Positions 41,337-54,014 of a stretch of 64,000 nucleotides of DNA are shown piece after piece (position 1 is the first letter of the stretch; each line of letters starts with the position of its first letter). This DNA comes from Chrysomallon squamiferum. Taxonomy: Eukaryota > Mollusca > Gastropoda > Neomphalida > Peltospiridae. The position numbers were made by a program, and so were the translations under genes. Under the pieces are notes generated by a model. The model was not told the DNA's origin and made no database searches. It saw only the letters and a list, made by a program, of their open reading frames with translations. The stretch covers positions 18,715,810 through 18,779,809 of the forward strand of contig CM022673.1 of assembly GCA_012295275.1 (NCBI GenBank), written 5' to 3'.

Positions 41337-43500
41337 TACTATTATAATTATTACTATTATTATTATATTAGCATTCAAATTAGTTGTAGATATCTTTGCT
41401 TTTTGTCTGTTTGCTTTTTAATGTGATAAATATCCTTACTAAATGTTTTAGAGATCTTCATTTTATGCGTTAATTTCTATGCAAATCGATTTTAGAAATC
41501 GTCATTATTATCTATTATCATTTTAGTTATATTAATTTTAATCTTTCCACATCATGTTATGTTCAACTTTGATATTTTAATTTGACATATATTCAGTTTA
41601 CAACTCAATAAATAATCCTCACAGATCTTCTGATTCATTATTATTTATTATTTCAAGTTTTGTGGTTAGAATGGTTGCAAAGAGTACTGATCTTTTGAAA
41701 AGGCAGAGAATATTCCAGACGATTGTTATAAAATTAGCACACATATCACACTGAATATTATAACTGAATATTATAACTGAATATTATAAGAAATATAACA
41801 GTCGCTGTTAATTTTTGTTCTGTCGTGATGTCATCTGTTTGTTTCCTTTTTATTCTCTCTTTCTTTTATTATATTTTTGTTATTTCTTATTTATTTATTT
41901 ATAAATAAATAAATAAATAAGTTTAAAAAAAAAAAAAATTCAGATTCATACATTTATGATACATTTATTTTAAAACTTGCCGTATCAAGTCGCAGTACAT
42001 CATGTAAAAAGCTCTGTTTAATAAAAAGTTCCTTGTCTCTTTCCTTTCTTATTTTTATTTTTTCATGGTTATTTGTTACCAGAAGTGAAAAAAGAAATTA
42101 TCGATCTCAGTGCATCCTAACTGCTCATCACAGTAATGTTGTCATTATCATTAGCAAATACTTTTCTCCAAAGCAAATATATTAGCAACTTATGGGTATG
42201 CTATCTGGCTGAACGAATCAAAAAACAAAAAGACAAATTATTATATTCTGAACATTATATACTGAACGACTTTACTTGATAGAAATAATGAAACTGTAAT
42301 AATAAACAAATACCTTAATTGTCTTGAAAAGTCTAGATTTTTTTTTATACATAAAGAACTGACAAAACAATCATTTGAACTGTTTTAAAATAAATTTAAA
42401 ACCAAAGCGAGTAGACTGAGAAGCTGGTTTGTTCAAAGTGACTTATCATTAACAAAAGTAACCAGCTTCCTGAAACGATTTTTGAGAAAAACAATAATCG
42501 AGAAACTAAAAGATATTTTAAAAAAAATCCATCTGAAACTGACAAAATTAAAATATTTTTAAAATATCTATTGTTATTACTTATAGAGATATAAAATATA
42601 TATATATATTACCAATTATTATTTTTAAAAATAATAATAATAATTAATAAAAAAAAACTTCAGGAGGTATGACAAATAAACATTGTAATGCTCTGGCTAT
42701 TAATTTTTATTTTCGTTTGAGTAAAATTTAAAAATGTTCATACTTTATTTCAGTTTTAAAATAACATTTGTAGAAACTAGCTAATATTATATTATTAAAA
42801 CAAATCCTAAATTAAACAGCTTCTTTTCACCTATTATTAATCACAACGTCTTCCAAATCCTCCGTGGAGCCACCGTGTCCTCCTGAGTCGACAGAACAGT
42901 AGCTTAAAAACAACAAATCTCAGCAGTGCAATCAGGTAATACTTTCTGCAGAAATGAACTTTACCTTCCAAACAAATATATATATATATAACGAAATATA
43001 TCAGCATAATCATGCTGGCCAGTATGGATCTGTCCTGATTATTTAGTTTATCAATCATATATATATATATATGTATATGTCTCGAAGTGAATGACACTTT
43101 TATACGTGTGCAAACCTGCGACGTCCTGCTGATTATTAAGTCGCTAACTAGTGACTTTGATATGCACTCGTTGAGGAAATAATCAAGAATTTGGAATATG
43201 TCCCATGATTTTTTATACTGAAATAATATATGTAAATACATGCAAGCAAATAAATAAATAAATACAAAAATACAAAAAAAGATTTTTTTTTTTTTTTTAT
43301 TCGTGAAATGCAGGATTCTTTTCTTTCTATCTGAGAATGATTTTGTTTTATTTATGGCGTCAAATAATTATTTTTTTAAATATTATGCCCCACAGTGTTT
43401 ATTAAATATTGTTCCCTTATGCGACAGTTAGTTCCTGTTTTTAATACTCAGACATGACAAGAACATTAACTAAGTTATTATGTTGATGTAATCACCACAT
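40710..43500. other. 3' UTR then AT-rich intergenic DNA
   Basis: After the AATAAA at 40824 no gene is supported. An ATT run lies at 41276-41332. At 42838-42885 the minus strand carries a phrase (ggaggacacggtggctcc) that matches the end of Gly/His gene 2 (one base differs), a possible relic. Confidence 0.5.
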
Positions 43501-43539
43501 GCAGTTCATGTTCCATGCTGTGCTGGCATTTTTCAGTTC

Positions 43540-43547
43540 TATAAAAG
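43540..43547 (+). promoter_or_regulatory. TATA box of Gly/His gene 2
   Basis: TATAAAAG within TATAAAAGAAGAAAT, 57 nt upstream of the ATG, matching the box of Gly/His gene 1 over 14 bases. Confidence 0.8.
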
Positions 43548-43596
43548 AAGAAATTTTTGATAACTTTTCATTAACATGTTTGTTATCTGCATAAGA

Positions 43597-44175
43597 ATGA
43601 AATACTTCAGCCTTATCACATTAGCCATCATGGGTAAATATATTTTATTTTATTTGATCAAGTTTGCTTATTTCATTTTAATTATTTTTTATTATCCTTC
43701 ACTAAACTATAACAACTCACTATAAGGAAATATATAAACATTAGTAAGACATAAACGGAATATAAATTTAATTGTTATTTTGTAGCTATTCTTCTTCTGG
43801 AAATGGTTTGTGGCCATTGGGGCCATGGAGGTCACGGAGGACACGGACACGGGGGACACGGACACGGGGGACACGGAGGACACGGAGGACACGGACACGG
43901 AGAACACGGAGGACACGGAGGACACGGGGGGACACGGGGGACACGGGGGTCACGGAGGACACGGACACGGAGGACACGGAGGACACGGACACGGAGGACA
44001 CGGACACGGAGGACACGGACACGGGGGACACGAACACGGAGGACACGGACACGGAGGACACGGACACGGACACGGGGGACACGGACACGGAGGACACGGA
44101 CACGGAGGACACGGACACGGAGGACATGGTGGCTCCGGACATTGGGGACACGGTGCTCATGGGCATCATGGTTAA
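43597..44175 (+). CDS. Gly/His-rich secreted structural protein 2 (frame broken)
   Basis: Exon 1 (43597-43633) encodes MKYFSLITLAIM and exon 2 (43786-44175) continues AILLLEMVCGHWGHGGHGG. Both start like gene 1 and share its phase-1 junction. The chain is then almost only Gly and His in GGHGHGGHG runs. At 43926-43931 a run of six G, where flanking repeats have five, moves the reading to another frame. The downstream half is perfect GGHGHGG in the +1 frame and ends GHWGHGAHGHHG then TAA at 44173. The intact second half and stop suggest a sequencing or assembly slip, or a very recent mutation, rather than an old pseudogene. The likely role is a matrix or jaw-type metal-binding protein, by analogy only. 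Confidence 0.75.
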
Positions 44176-44393
44176 CCAAAGGTAAAAAAAATTATTAAAG
44201 TAAAATGAAAGAAAAAAACTAATAAAGAATTATTACAAATGTTACTTAAAGTATATGTTGTGCCTATATGTATATATATATGATTTAATTATTTAATGCT
44301 ATAATAAAAATAATAATAATAACAACAACAACAATAATAATAACAATAATAAATTATCATTAAACTATTATTTTGTGTTATTGTTATTTTCAG

Positions 44394-44500
44394 AAGAAAA
44401 AAAGATTGTTTTCATATGAAGCTGGTCTTCAAGTAAAAATCAAATTTACTCTTTATGTCTGTTTTGTCTGTTGTCAATAAAGCTTTTAAACTTATCTTGT
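44394..44500 (+). other. 3' UTR exon and polyA signal of Gly/His gene 2
   Basis: Donor caaag|gtaaaa at 44181 and acceptor ttattttcag at 44393; AATAAA at 44476-44481. The same plan as gene 1, and both last exons carry a GAGCTGGTCTTC/GAAGCTGGTCTTC phrase. Confidence 0.7.
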
Positions 44501-46249
44501 CCTTTTCAATTTTTCGTTCTGCTCACTTTTTCATCAGAACTCCCTTACATTTGTTCGCTCGATCTCGAAACAAAACATTACTTACGATAAACAAAAGACT
44601 TTTCCAAAAACAGTCACACTTATGCAAAGCAATTAAGTAATGATACAGAAAAATATATAGAAGTTGCAAATGTACTTGACTGTCAAGTGATTTAAAAAAA
44701 AAAATAATGATTGTGTTGCTGCATAATAAATCTATTCATAGTTCTGATTTCACCTTGTATCTGTAGCAATTCGAGTGGTATATAAACAATACATACACGC
44801 ACATACACATATACACACATATATACTTTTTTCAAGTTTATGTTTCATTGTTTTAAGCAACTTATCATCATTGGTATGAAAGGTAACTTTTATATAACAT
44901 TTAAGTGAGTCCGTTTCTGATCGACAGCTGTTCTGCATCAGAGCGAACTAGTCCATCGGACTCTAGATGACATTACGATCCATTTAATGGCGACCCCAAG
45001 TTATTTTTTAACTGCACGCTTTTGTTTTTATACTTCATTAGTAATTAATTAAAAAATAAAAATAAAAAATATATAACTTTGCATGGTTTCGTGCCTTTTG
45101 GTCGAATTCCTATATTGTCGAATTGCCATGAGGTCGAAATAACTCATCTACCTAGATACTTGATTACCTGGGTATGTAAGGAACATGGCCTCTTCGTATT
45201 CACACAAGTTTTGATTATAGACTGACAATGGTTTATTTACCAATGTACATACATCTGTTTATCTGTTTATGTAATGAACATGGCCTGTTCATAGTTTTTC
45301 ACAGTTCTTCCATGGCCTTTTGTGAATAAAACTCTGTTTATATAACTATTCATTAGAGGCGGATAATGGTTTATTTACCAATATATGTTCTCCATAGCCT
45401 CTTGAGTATATAAGAAGATGTTTTTGAAAAACAAAACAATCACACTTACCAGTCAGAGAATGGCTGGTTTACACGAGGTAGAATTTGAGCAGTCAAATCA
45501 TGGAATACAACAAATTTTGTTAAATGGTTTATACGTACAGTCAAAATTGCCTTAACGAAGAAACCACATAAAGGAAATGCACAAGTCGACCCTCTGTCGG
45601 CAAGATCACCAAAGTTGCTGATTTTGTTAGAAACAGCTTTGGTCATGACCATCCTCCAAACAATGAAACCAAGTTCGTAAGTACTCTGAGAAAGACACCC
45701 TGCAGTACCTGGACAACACTGGTCACCTCATAAAGCTGCAGTGATTGCTTTTTGTGAAATAAACATTTTTAGATGGAGACCTTTTGTTTTAATTATTTAC
45801 AGACATTCAGTACATGGATTATTTCGTTATTTGTCATATTTACAGTATTTATGCGATAAGCGATATCCATACCATCTATGTAATAATAATCGCTTTCCAA
45901 ATAATCTGGAACAGTTCATTTTAATGACTGAGGTAGCAACATGAACTATATTTGTTGTTGTTTTAGCAGTTCGGACAAAATGGAAATTCGACCTTATGGG
46001 AGTAAGCCGTTTGCATTATGCAGAATATATTTTAAACCATGTCTTACTAATGTACATCGCCCAAATAAAACATTAATCTGCTTAGAATATGAGGGTCACT
46101 TTGGAATGAACGAAAATGATAGAAATGAAGATTTCTAACTGAAACAGTTGATAGGTAGAACATCTGGAAAATAATTTCTATCAAAATAATAATAATAAAA
46201 ATAATAATTTAAATTTAAATTTACTTTAACTTGATTATATATTTCCAGG

Positions 46250-46389
<140 letters not shown>

Positions 46390-46759
46390 AATTAAAAAGC
46401 AATAATGTTAGTTACTCTCTTTTTGTCATTTCTTATTCATCTGAAAAAAAAATGTTCTTCATCATTCTCGCGCAACAATATAGTTTAATACAGATTTAGA
46501 TTTTAAAAAAGTACATATATATTAAGGTTATATTAAGAAAATTAATAAATATTCAGTTCAGCTCAGAAATATTGATATGATAAAAACGATGCACTGGAGA
46601 CAGGATAACAGTCGATCTGTCCATAAACGCGTTCAAGCTTCTCTTCATTTGTTAGACGGAATCAGTAATATGGCGACGTGTGTCATGTTAATTAATAACA
46701 TCTACAAATAAAAGCAGCATCCAGCAGACTTCCTCTATTATTGAAGAAACAAAGTTGTC

Positions 46760-46894
46760 ATGTACAAGATGCCAGACCCAGTAAAGTGTTTACATCAAGA
46801 CTGTTCAGAGTTTTCTACTTCATTGCATCTGAATTACAATTTCTGCAAAGCCAGACCTGACTTACCTGAAATTTCCTCTATACAGAAAGTTTAA
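46760..46894 (+). CDS. hypothetical 44-residue ORF
   Basis: ATG to TAA beginning MYKMPDPVKCLHQDC and containing three cysteines. An AAATAAAAG box lies about 50 nt upstream. No signal peptide, known domain or polyA site is seen. On the minus strand this region also has a consensus donor (tttcag|gtaagt), so its meaning is unclear. Confidence 0.2.
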   Translation: MYKMPDPVKCLHQDCSEFSTSLHLNYNFCKARPDLPEISSIQKV

Positions 46895-47208
46895 CAAATA
46901 AGATAATTAGAGTAACGATCTAAACATTAGTATGATCATCATTTTACCTTTAAAGATAATCTGTGAAAATAATAAATACAAACTTGTGCCAGACTGAAAC
47001 ATCATTAATAGCAAAAGCTGGTATGAAGAGGCACAGTCGTATTCAGACTACATGTACCTATCGCTACATGCAAACATTAATCAGCAATAGAGAATGGAAC
47101 ATAAAATATTTTTCTTTATACTTCTGTGAAATTTCATCAGTATGATTTTTTTTCTAAAGAAGTCATACTCAGAGTGCACAGCTTTATCGGTTCCGAAATT
47201 TTTTTCAG

Positions 47209-47286
47209 TGGACTACAAATATCAACATGTTAGAGTGGACTACAAATATCAACATGTTAGACATTTCAATGTTAGACATTTCAATG
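47209..47286. repeat. short tandem duplications
   Basis: Two copies of a 27-bp unit (gtggactacaaatatcaaca...) followed by two copies of a 15-bp unit (catttcaatgttaga). Confidence 0.85.
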
Positions 47287-47454
47287 CGGCTGCAAAGTGG
47301 CTAAAACGTAAAATATGTAAAAATTGTTTCTTTTGTACATCACTTCTTCTTTCTTTTCTTTTCTTTTCCTTTTTCTTTCTTTTTCTATAACAGAAAATTC
47401 TTTTGTATTCACTGGGTTTTTTTTTTTTTTGTGTGGGTGTTTTTTAAATTACAG

Positions 47455-47485
47455 GGGTCATGGCGGCCACAGACATGATGGTTAA
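47455..47485 (+). pseudogene. relic last coding part of a third Gly/His gene
   Basis: Directly after an acceptor (aaattacag) the sequence encodes GHGGHRHDG then TAA, in the phase used by the ends of the other Gly/His genes. No signal exon or repeat body is found upstream, so this is a fragment. A possible matching 3' exon lies at about 47945-48020, after ttttacag, with the GGAGCTGGTTC phrase like that in the 3' exons of genes 1 and 2. Confidence 0.45.
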
Positions 47486-47510
47486 TAAACGGTATTTATT
47501 TCATTTAATT

Positions 47511-47621
<111 letters not shown>

Positions 47622-47800
47622 TAAATTTGGTCTTTTATGCATATATCATATTTTTGAAGATTGATTAGTCGTGTTTTTACTGATTTTTAATGTAGTGATT
47701 ATATCAAATGTTGTGACTACGTTTTATTTTGCATTTTAAATTAAAATGGGAGCACACTGATATAGCTAGATAGATAAATATATATTTATTTCATTTAATT

Positions 47801-47805
<5 letters not shown>

Positions 47806-47878
<73 letters not shown>
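47806..47878. repeat. (GA)n microsatellite, second copy
   Basis: Second copy of the flank-plus-GA unit seen at 47490-47619. Confidence 0.9.
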
Positions 47879-47880
<2 letters not shown>

Positions 47881-48024
47881 AAACTAAAATGTAGTAATTT
47901 AACTATTTTACATAAAAGATTTAATTCAGTATATTCTTTTACAGATGATCTTTTCATATATTTTCATGTTTGTAATTTGTATCGAACGCATGGAGCTGGT
48001 TCACTGATTCATTTGTACTGACTT

Positions 48025-49250
48025 ATTAGATTTATCATCTGTAACACGATAAGAAAAAAAAAAAATAATAATAAAGTATTTCAATACACGTAGATTATAT
48101 TTTCTCGGTTATGTTCTTTTATTTCTTTTATTTTTTCATTATTATTAAAGTAAAAGTAGTAACTGTTTTATGTAAACAAGAAGTCGTTTTGTATACTGCA
48201 AAATAAACAACCTTCAGACTTCCTACATTATAAAACAACATTTTGCTAATAATATTATTTATATTTACACACTTGTTTCGGTTGTTTTGTTCTTCATTTA
48301 TCTTTTTTATCTTTTTATTTTTATTTTTTTTATTTTTTATTTTTTTCATTTTTTTTTTCATTTATATCTATTTCTTTCTATCTTTTCTACCTGGGTCAGT
48401 GGGTCCGTTTATTTATTTGACTTCAGTATATATATATATATGTCAAATAGGAACATTAAATATTGCTCGGAGATATGGAGTGAGGGTTTTAGGTCGTCAC
48501 CAGAGTTGTCAGATCTACATCTGGCATCCTTCCACCTCCGTTATAACTCGAGGCAAAAGTGAACATACTTTACATTGGTTGAGTACAGTTAGTTAATGCA
48601 CCTGACATATTAATATTTTAATGTTTTGAAGAATGACGTTGTTAAATTCCTATATGAAGTAAAATAAAATTTAAAAATTTTAAAAATCTACTTTTCAGAA
48701 TAGTATTATGTTAAATGACAAGTGAAAGGATACATCAGTAATATCTGCAGTTTTATTTTTTATTTCGCGATTAAATGAGAAAAACTAGGTAAACTATTCG
48801 CTCTCAGCCATTGATAAAAGATAGTTACCTAATTATGCTGGTTCCAAGTAAATATAATGAGATTATCAGTTGCAACATATAACTCTGAAACATTTGTAAA
48901 GTTAATACTAATTAAGTTCTGTAAAAAAAAAATTATATAGAAATTTCATTAAGGACCTTATTTCTTTAGAAATTAGCATGCAGAGAAAACTGACAGATGA
49001 CTAAATATTAACATACAGCACTATTAAAACAAACTGGTTCGTTAAAAATGCTGATCAGTTTATTTTAAATATCATACAGGTTTATTTAAATTAATTTTTT
49101 TCTGATATGTCCTTGCATGGCTGTGTCTGTGTATGTTTCAAGCTGTACGTTCTAAATACTCTATCTCCTTTTCATTCTTTCTCTCTATCTTTATTTTTCA
49201 GGTGGTAAATTTCAAAGATATTCTAAAATATATAATTAATAAGAGGTCTT

Positions 49251-49342
<92 letters not shown>

Positions 49343-49750
49343 AAATAGCTTCTTTCATCTTGTTTGTTCAGCGATATTGGTCATAGCACTATCCCTGTTT
49401 CTACGTCATAGGCTAAATATCAGTCTTTCTCATTCGGGTTTATTTCTTAGGACGGGGAGTATCTCATGACTGATATTCTGTTACTGAATCATGTAAACAT
49501 TAATATCCAGTGGGCAAATTGGGTTCGGCTCGATTAGTTGATGTCATGAACGTTTTAAATATCGGTTAATTACTAGATGTTATTGGTCAAGGTGAAAAAA
49601 AATGATATAAACTTTCTCCGGTCATTTGTAAAACGTTTTCTTATTTTCTTTTCTAAAGCAGAGACTTTTTATAGACACAAAACTAACAAATATTTTTCTC
49701 AAGTCTACCAGGAGCCTTGACAGATTTCTTGAAAGGATTTGAACCATTTT
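48025..49750. other. AT-rich intergenic DNA
   Basis: No gene is supported. Holds a GA run at 49252-49340 and a less AT-rich phrase at 48465-48570 without an open coding frame of note. Confidence 0.5.
49252..49340. repeat. (GA)n microsatellite
   Basis: About 89 bp of GA, 400 bp upstream of the first galaxin-like promoter. Confidence 0.95.
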
Positions 49751-49762
49751 TCTATCTCTCGC

Positions 49763-49829
49763 CTATAAAAACCAAAATTTAAGGAAAACAGTTACTTTAC
49801 CTTACGCATTCGCTGTTTTATATTTCTGG
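49763..49829 (+). promoter_or_regulatory. promoter and 5' UTR exon of galaxin-like gene 1
   Basis: TATAAAAACC at 49764, then about 60 nt ending in a donor (tttctgg|gtaagt). The following acceptor (tttttttttccag) is at 50019, before the signal-peptide ATG. Confidence 0.65.
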
Positions 49830-50037
49830 GTAAGTTGTTTTATTAATATATTTTTATTTCATTCATTTGTTAGTTAAGTCATTATTGTTATCATTATAAT
49901 CACCATCATTATCATCATCAACATCATCATCATCCGCATTGTCATCATTATGATGATTAAAAGTAGTAGTTGTTATAGTTGTAGTGTAGTAAAAGTTAAA
50001 GTAATGATTTTTTTTCCAGGTCATAACACTGAAGGTC

Positions 50038-50899
50038 ATGTCAGTATACATTGTGCTGTCACTGTTGGTATTGTGTTTGTTGTCACAGGGAACCTCAGCA
50101 TGGTTTTGGCGTGGAAGTTAGTTTTTTTTTATTTTGTAATATATTATCTAATGAAAGAAGAGAATACAGTGTTTATGAGAACATTCATATATATATACAA
50201 ATATATTTGTTTAAGAGTCGTATGCACTAAGCCGACTAGTTCTCTTATTTACATATTCAAAATCATTTCTGTTTATTTTATCATAATTAGAGATTAAGAT
50301 CTGCAAACATAGAATGAAATATATATGTTATATATTTCATTTCTATGTTTGCAGATCTTAATCTCTGTTATATATTTCATTTCAGTGTTTGCAGATCGTA
50401 ATCTCTAATTATGATAAAATAAACAGAAATGATTTTGAATATATAAATAAGAGACTTTATCTTATTAGTGCACACGACTCTTAAACAAATATATATTTAA
50501 AAACATACAATATAAGCATTTTCTTATATATATATATATGAATGTTCTCATAAACAGTGTATTCTCTTTGAAAATGTAGGATCTGTATGTGGCTCGCAGA
50601 CGTATAGTCCAAGTTATCAAATGTGCTGTAACGGTCAAGTGAGATCCAAACATGGGATTTCTCCAGGTTGCTGTGGAACACAAGTTTATGATTTTCATTA
50701 TCAAATGTGCTGTAACGGTCAAGTGAGATCCAAACATGGGATTTCTCCAGGTTGCTGTGGAACACAAGTTTATGATTTTCATTTTCAAATGTGCTGTTCT
50801 GGTCATGTCCGATCCAAACATGGAATATCACCGGCTTGTTGCGGATCATATGTCTATGATGCCAGATTCCGTCATTGCTGCAATGGTCGAGTTTGTTAG
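50038..50899 (+). CDS. galaxin-like secreted di-cysteine repeat protein 1
   Basis: Exons 50038-50116 and 50580-50899 join in phase 1 to give 132 residues. Exon 1 is a signal peptide (MSVYIVLSLLVLCLLSQGTSA) followed by WFWRG. Exon 2 has three 28-residue periods with the spacing CC-x13-CC-x11 and ends HCCNGRVC then TAG. Typical units read CCNGQVRSKHGISPG and CCGTQVYDFHYQM. Paired-Cys repeats with CCG..xYD are the mark of galaxins, first found in coral skeleton matrix and later in other animals. Location is extracellular by the signal; a matrix or defence role is inference. The first two periods are near-identical at DNA level. AATAAA at 50960. Confidence 0.85.
50158..50571. repeat. large inverted repeat (hairpin) in intron of galaxin-like gene 1
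   Basis: The left arm (about 50158-50327) reappears reverse-complemented at about 50340-50571. For example gagaatacagtgtttatgag at 50160 pairs with ctcataaacagtgtattctc near 50548. Arms are joined by a short ATATA-rich loop that itself repeats tatatttcattt. The right arm ends 7-8 bp before the splice acceptor at 50579. Confidence 0.8.
50618..50785 (+). repeat. 84-bp tandem duplication in coding exon
   Basis: Two consecutive 84-bp units encode the same 28 residues with no base difference that I can see; the third unit is clearly diverged. The length equals one protein repeat, so the frame is kept. Confidence 0.9.
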
Positions 50900-50965
50900 T
50901 AATGTTTTATAAATGTATTAAAATATTTACTGAGAGTGATAAAAAAAAATTAAGACTTTAATAAA

Positions 50966-52010
<1,045 letters not shown>

Positions 52011-52021
52011 CGATTTTTATG

Positions 52022-52090
52022 GTATATAAAGCCATGCTAAGAAAATCAGACAGTCATTATTTCAAACATTTACTGGTTTTCCTGTCTCAG
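52022..52090 (+). promoter_or_regulatory. promoter and 5' UTR exon of galaxin-like gene 2
   Basis: TATATAAAG at 52023, then about 65 nt ending in a consensus donor (tctcag|gtaagt) at 52090. The next acceptor (tctgtttag) is at 52785, just before the ATG. Confidence 0.7.
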
Positions 52091-52797
52091 GTAAGTTTCA
52101 TTGTTTGCTTTGTCTATATTAAATTTATTACTTTTTAAATTCATTTTCAAATCTCTCTGTAAATAAAAGTACATTGTTCCGTAAGTTAAAGGTTTTCTAA
52201 TAGGAAGTTACTAAATTCAGTTACCATTTCTTTTTTAATATTTTATAATTTCCTAGTTATTTATTTATTTATTTAATAATTTATTTATATTGTGAATTTA
52301 TTTGTTTGTATGTTTGTTTTTTTGCTTGCTTGTTTGTTTCCTTGCCTATTTCCTTGTTTTTGTTTGTTTGTTTTAGCATATATTAAATAATTTAATTTTC
52401 AACCTTTTTATTATGTTGGTTCTTTTTATATTAAATTCTTTAATTTTTTAATTTATGTTTACTTTTTATTATTATTATATTTTCTTAATTGTTATTATTT
52501 TTGTTGGTGTAGATATTGTGTCTAACAGAACATTCAGCTGACAAGTGTATGTTGAAAGAACACGTGTTTTTTATGTTTCCAAACAGCAAACTACGAAACT
52601 TTGTATGTCTGTAATATAAGAGATAAAGGTTTTGTTTTGGCTGGTTTTATTTTTATTTTATATATTATTATATTTTTATTCTGGTTTTGTTTTGGTTTGC
52701 TCTGTTTTGTTATTTTTGTTGTTGTTATGTTATTTTTTTATTGTTGTTGTATTTTTAAAAAAATGTTGGTTGTTGTTCTGTTTAGATAAACATTACG

Positions 52798-53440
52798 ATG
52801 AAGAAAACTGGACTATGTCTTGTGTTTCTGATATCACTGTGTTCACATGGTACGGAGACATTGTATTGGGGAGGTAAATGCAATTTTCTAATATCTCCTT
52901 TCTTTCCTATAAAATATGTGGGTTTTTTTATATTTTTCTTATGTTTTTGTTATACCAGTAACTCACTACAGATTATTATTCAAATTTCTGAAAACTATTG
53001 TACTAGAAACACCTTCACTATTACGAATGTCCAGTAATAGTTATTATCTATATAACTGTAAAAAGAGCTTCATCTATGTAGGAAGTTAAAAACAAATAAC
53101 TTCTGTTTATTCAATACCAGGGACAGCGTGTGGCAACAGCACGTTTGACCCGAGTCAGAAGATGTGCTGCGGGGGACAAGTAACAGCTAAGAATGGCTGG
53201 AACTCGGCTTGTTGCGGAACACGAAGTTACAACGTCGTACGTCATCTCTGCTGCAGAGGGAATGTGCTACTGAAAGCCAGCTTCCGTTCATACTGCTGCG
53301 GATCAAAAAGTTACGACGCCGCAAATTATCTCTGCTGTCAAAATAACATCATTTTGAAGCAGTCCTTTACAACGGCGTGCTGTGGAAATGGAACCTATGA
53401 TAGAAGAACCAACAAATGTTGCAATGGCCGTATCTGTTAA
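52798..53440 (+). CDS. galaxin-like secreted di-cysteine repeat protein 2
   Basis: Exons 52798-52873 and 53121-53440 join in phase 1 to give 131 residues. The signal peptide is MKKTGLCLVFLISLCSHG, then ETLYWGG. The body opens TACGNSTFDPSQKMCC and has three CC-x13-CC-x11 periods, with repeats reading CCGTRSYNVVRHL and CCGSKSYDAANYL, and ends KCCNGRIC then TAA. Exon lengths and junction phase equal those of gene 1 (body exon 320 nt in both), so the two are direct paralogues. Repeats have diverged far more than in gene 1. AATAAA at 53517. Likely a secreted, disulfide-rich matrix protein; function is inferred from the family. Confidence 0.88.
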
Positions 53441-53516
53441 CATTATTAAAGTAAATATAACAGTAAAAGAATGATTTTTAACAGATTTAGACAAATGTAC
53501 ATTCATTCTTAAGTTT

Positions 53517-53522
53517 AATAAA
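53517..53522 (+). other. polyadenylation signal of galaxin-like gene 2
   Basis: AATAAA about 77 nt past the stop codon, in gtttaataaaatattttg. Confidence 0.65.
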
Positions 53523-53705
53523 ATATTTTGTTCATGCAGATTTTCTGAATTAACTCTTATTTTTCATATGATATCATTATGTCTCTAGATCAAATAACGT
53601 GAACATGCAAAGATTAATGAAATTGACTGCACTACTTCTCTTGTGCTAGTTTGAAATTTTCAGAAGAGCGAAAACTGTGTTCTGTCTGTTCATTACTTAA
53701 CTGAA

Positions 53706-54012
53706 CTGGTTTACTGACTAACTGTGTCCTGTTAGGTCACTTAGTTTACTGACTAACTGTGTTCTGTCAGTTCATTACTTAACTGAACTAGTTTACTGAC
53801 TAACTGTGTCCTGTCAGTTCATTACTTAACTGAACTAGTTTACTGACTAACTGTGTCCTGTCAGTTCATTACTTAACTGAACTAGTTTACTGACTAACTG
53901 TGTCCTGTCAGTTCATTACTTAACTGAACTAGTTTACTGACTAACTGTGTCCTGTCAGTTCATTACTTAACTGAACTAGTTTACTGACTAACTGTGTCCT
54001 GTCAGTTCATCG
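53706..54012. repeat. 47-bp minisatellite, about 6.5 copies
   Basis: Unit starts gtttactgactaactgtgtc and continues ctgtcagttcattacttaac. The middle copies are identical and the first is truncated. Confidence 0.93.
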
Positions 54013-54014
54013 GT

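Noticed and set aside
43772-44198. Asp-Thr, Arg-Thr and Val-Ser-rich frames over Gly/His gene 2
   Set aside because: Other frames of the GGACACGGAC repeat; only the Gly/His reading links to the signal exon and the terminal stop.
48243-48596. 117-codon Phe/Leu-rich plus-strand frame
   Set aside because: A T-rich low-complexity stretch with no signal, domain or splice evidence.
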